Shown: positions 62,170-64,000 of the stretch, piece by piece
Position numbering within the stretch: position 1 is the stretch's first letter
Layout: every line of letters begins with the position of its first letter
Source of the DNA: Burkholderiales bacterium
GTDB taxonomy: Bacteria; Pseudomonadota; Gammaproteobacteria; Burkholderiales; SG8-41
Direction of reading: 5' to 3'
DNA: 64,000 nt
Assembly: GCA_019634975.1 (NCBI GenBank)
Contig: JAHCAI010000011.1
Coordinates: 62,001 to 126,000 of the forward strand
Position numbers and translations under genes: made by a program
Notes under the pieces: generated by a model
The model's input: the letters and a program-made list of their open reading frames with translations, nothing else
What the model was told of the DNA's origin: nothing
The model's database searches: none

Positions 62170-63111
62170 ATCAGGCAGCAGATCGGCAGCATCGGCCTCG
62201 GCATCATGGGCGGCGCCTTCGCGCGCCACCTCCTTGCGGACGGTTTCGCGGTCAGCGGCTTCGACATCGATCCGAAGCGGCGTGCCCAGCTGAAAAAACT
62301 CGGCGGCAGGCCCGAGGCATCGGCGGCTGCGGTGTCGCGCGGCTGCGCGGTCCTGGTCACCTCGCTGCCCAGTCTCGCCGCCGTGGATGCCGCCTTTTTC
62401 GGCAGGGGGGGCATTGCCGAATCCGCGAAACGCGGCACGGTGGTCATCGAAACCAGCACGCTGCCGCTGGCCAAGAAGCACGAGATCCGCGAGCGCTGTG
62501 CGCTGCGCGGCATCGCGGTGCTGGATTGCCCGGTCAGCGGCACCGGCGCGCAGGCCGCCAACCGCGACATCGCCATCTATGCCAGCGGGGACCACAAGGC
62601 CTACGCCGGGGCCGAGGCGGTGCTGAAGGGCTTTTCCCGCAGCGTCTATTACTGCGGCGAATACGGCAACGGTTCAAAACTCAAGTACGTGGCGAACCTG
62701 CTGGTGACCATCCACAACCTGTCCACGGCCGAGGCCATGGTGCTGGGCATGAAATCGGGGCTCGACCTGGACCTGCTCTACCGGGTGATCCGGGACGGGG
62801 CAGGGACCTCGCGGATGTTCGAGGTGCGCGGTCCGCTGATGGTTCGTGGCGGCTACCGCCCGGCGACGATGAAAATCGACGTCTACAAGAAGGATATTGA
62901 TATCATTGAGGAGTTTGCGGCGGACCTGCATTGCCCGGTGCCGCTGTTCGAAGCTTCGAAACCGTTTTACGCGGCGGCCCATGCGCAGGGGCGCGCCCTG
63001 GAAGACACCGCCGCCGTCTGCGCAGTGCTGGAGCAGATGGCGGGCGTCAAGCGCAAACGCAGCACAAACAGAAAATCCACTTCAACCCGAACCAAGAGAA
63101 AGACCCGATGA
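62170..63111 (+). CDS. beta-hydroxyacid dehydrogenase (3-hydroxyisobutyrate dehydrogenase-like), non-ATG start
   Basis: An NAD(P)-dependent dehydrogenase of about 313 residues. The dinucleotide motif IGSIGLGIMG is encoded from 62182, upstream of the first ATG (62206), which would cut the motif. In frame upstream there is no ATG, GTG or TTG; two consecutive ATC codons (62167, 62170) lie 6 and 9 bases after an AAGGGGA, so ATC is the likely start. Other blocks are VIETSTLPLAKKHEI, LDCPVSGTGAQAANRD (substrate loop), and the catalytic Lys region GNGSKLKYVANLLVTIHNLSTAEA. The C-terminus is Lys/Arg/Thr-rich. It overlaps the next gene by four bases. Confidence 0.85.
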   Translation: MRQQIGSIGLGIMGGAFARHLLADGFAVSGFDIDPKRRAQLKKLGGRPEASAAAVSRGCAVLVTSLPSLAAVDAAFFGRGGIAESAKRGTVVIETSTLPLAKKHEIRERCALRGIAVLDCPVSGTGAQAANRDIAIYASGDHKAYAGAEAVLKGFSRSVYYCGEYGNGSKLKYVANLLVTIHNLSTAEAMVLGMKSGLDLDLLYRVIRDGAGTSRMFEVRGPLMVRGGYRPATMKIDVYKKDIDIIEEFAADLHCPVPLFEASKPFYAAAHAQGRALEDTAAVCAVLEQMAGVKRKRSTNRKSTSTRTKRKTR

Positions 63112-64000
63112 AACCGACTCTTTCGCCGCAGGGCCAGGCGGCCCAGACCATTTCGCGCAACATGAAGCTGATCTCCCACAACGAGCTTGCCGGTTTCGGC
63201 GGCATCGGCGAGGGCATCAACATGCAGGTGACCAAGGACGGCCGCCGCATCCTGTGGCTCGCGCATGAGTCGGCACCGAAGAATTTCACTGCGGTCGACG
63301 TCAGCGACGTCAAGAACCCGAAGGTGATCTGCCAGACCGACCTGCCGCATGAGCGCGTGCGCTCGAACTCGCTCGACGTGGTCGGCGACATCATGGTCGT
63401 GGCCTACCAGACCAAGAAAGTGGGCGACAAGCCTGCCGGCATGGACATTTTCGACATCAGCACCCCGGAGAAGCCGAAGCTGATCTCTCATTTCGATGCC
63501 TCCGGTCCGCACTCGCGCGGCGCGCACTGCGTGTGGTTCGTCGACGGCGAATATGTGCACCTGACCTCGGGTTCGGGCGACTTCGAGCCGACCCACGAGA
63601 ACGACTTCCAGTTCTACCGCATCATCGACGTGCGCAATCCGTCGAAACCGGTGGAAGTGGGCCGCTGGCACTATCCGGGCACCCACAAGGGCGACAAGGA
63701 AGCGCCGCCCCCGCGCCACCCCCGTTTCGACGGCGGCTACCGTCCGCACAACGTCAATGTGTTCCCGGAGCGTCCGGACCGCGCCTACGTCGCTTACCTG
63801 GATGGCGGCGCCGTGATCCTCGACATCTCCGACAAGTCCAACCCGAAGATGATCACCAACTGGCGCTATTCGCCCCCGTACAACGGCTTCTGCCACACCG
63901 TGATGCCGCTGCTCGGCCGCGACCTGCTGCTGGTCACCGACGAGTGCACCAAGGACGACGGCATCGACTGGCCGAAGCTGGGCTGGGTCGTCAACGCCAG
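63108..64000 (+). CDS. LVIVD-repeat beta-propeller protein (partial, C-terminus beyond window)
   Basis: At least 297 residues; the gene runs off the right edge. Repeated beta-propeller blades end in signatures such as TAVDVSDVKNPKVI, MDIFDISTPEKPKLI, YRIIDVRNPSKPVEV and AVILDISDKSNPKMI, the spacing and sequence expected of LVIVD repeats. A His- and Glu-containing segment (HSRGAHCVWFVDGEYVHL) and PRHPRFDGGYRPHNVNV are conserved in a subgroup of these proteins found beside catabolic genes. No signal peptide is seen at the ATG (63108), which overlaps the dehydrogenase stop. Reaction unknown. Confidence 0.85.
   Translation, partial: MKPTLSPQGQAAQTISRNMKLISHNELAGFGGIGEGINMQVTKDGRRILWLAHESAPKNFTAVDVSDVKNPKVICQTDLPHERVRSNSLDVVGDIMVVAYQTKKVGDKPAGMDIFDISTPEKPKLISHFDASGPHSRGAHCVWFVDGEYVHLTSGSGDFEPTHENDFQFYRIIDVRNPSKPVEVGRWHYPGTHKGDKEAPPPRHPRFDGGYRPHNVNVFPERPDRAYVAYLDGGAVILDISDKSNPKMITNWRYSPPYNGFCHTVMPLLGRDLLLVTDECTKDDGIDWPKLGWVVNA

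Noticed and set aside
62206..63111. ATG at 62206 as the start of the beta-hydroxyacid dehydrogenase
   Set aside because: It would remove the first half of the dinucleotide-binding motif, which is encoded in frame just upstream behind a good ribosome site.

Overview
The window is GC-rich, tightly packed chromosomal DNA. It most resembles a betaproteobacterium of the Burkholderiales type: there are four Bug/TctC solute-binding genes (one cut by the left edge) plus a Bug gene remnant, DUF3305/DUF3306 genes beside a respiratory formate dehydrogenase, and LysR genes placed divergently from catabolic genes. This assignment comes from gene content only. I saw no rRNA, tRNA, CRISPR array, transposase or phage gene.

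Left third (about 2.2-27.6 kb): a molybdenum/tungsten and formate dehydrogenase block. It holds cofactor genes (mobA, fdhD, moaA, moeA, mobB, moaD, moaE), two DUF accessory proteins, a multi-cluster Fe-S protein, a TorD-like chaperone, and a Tat-exported Cys-type formate dehydrogenase (alpha, beta, gamma) with three very small exported proteins in the same operon. Uptake is covered by a tungstate ABC transporter (tupBCA), a MOT1-like permease, a FecCD-type permease/ATPase pair and modABC. A ModE-like regulator fused to a periplasmic-binding-protein-like domain lies divergent to tupBCA. CTTGCAA dyads occur both at this regulator's start and between moaA and the DUF3305 gene. A small moeA-linked operon encodes a DUF1330 protein, a VOC protein and a TRAP-type binding protein without a signal peptide.

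27.6-29.4 kb: a loosely packed accessory patch with a Rap1a/Tai-like secreted protein, a HEPN-like protein, a 20-bp motif repeated just upstream of both start codons, and a nested hairpin in otherwise empty DNA.

29.4-44.7 kb: mostly core genes: a ybbA/ybbP-type ABC system, katG with a candidate OxyR site, a gamma-glutamyltranspeptidase-like gene, a UxaA-family dehydratase, crcB, the bifunctional NAD(P)HX repair gene, purL and a NifU-C-domain gene.

44.7-64 kb: a catabolic region of unknown substrate. It begins with an amidase and its AtzG-like partner, a Bug protein and an asparaginase. A long minus-strand operon follows, with four Gfo/Idh/MocA oxidoreductases in two similar pairs, a flavin reductase/flavin monooxygenase pair, a luciferase-like (LLM) oxidoreductase and a Bug protein. 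A divergent plus-strand operon has a LysR regulator, an ACMSD-like amidohydrolase, nudC, a bicupin, a Bug protein, a beta-hydroxyacid dehydrogenase whose start appears to be ATC, and an LVIVD-type beta-propeller protein cut by the right edge. The most likely undescribed systems are this divergent catabolic regulon and the combined molybdate/tungstate uptake and formate dehydrogenase block.
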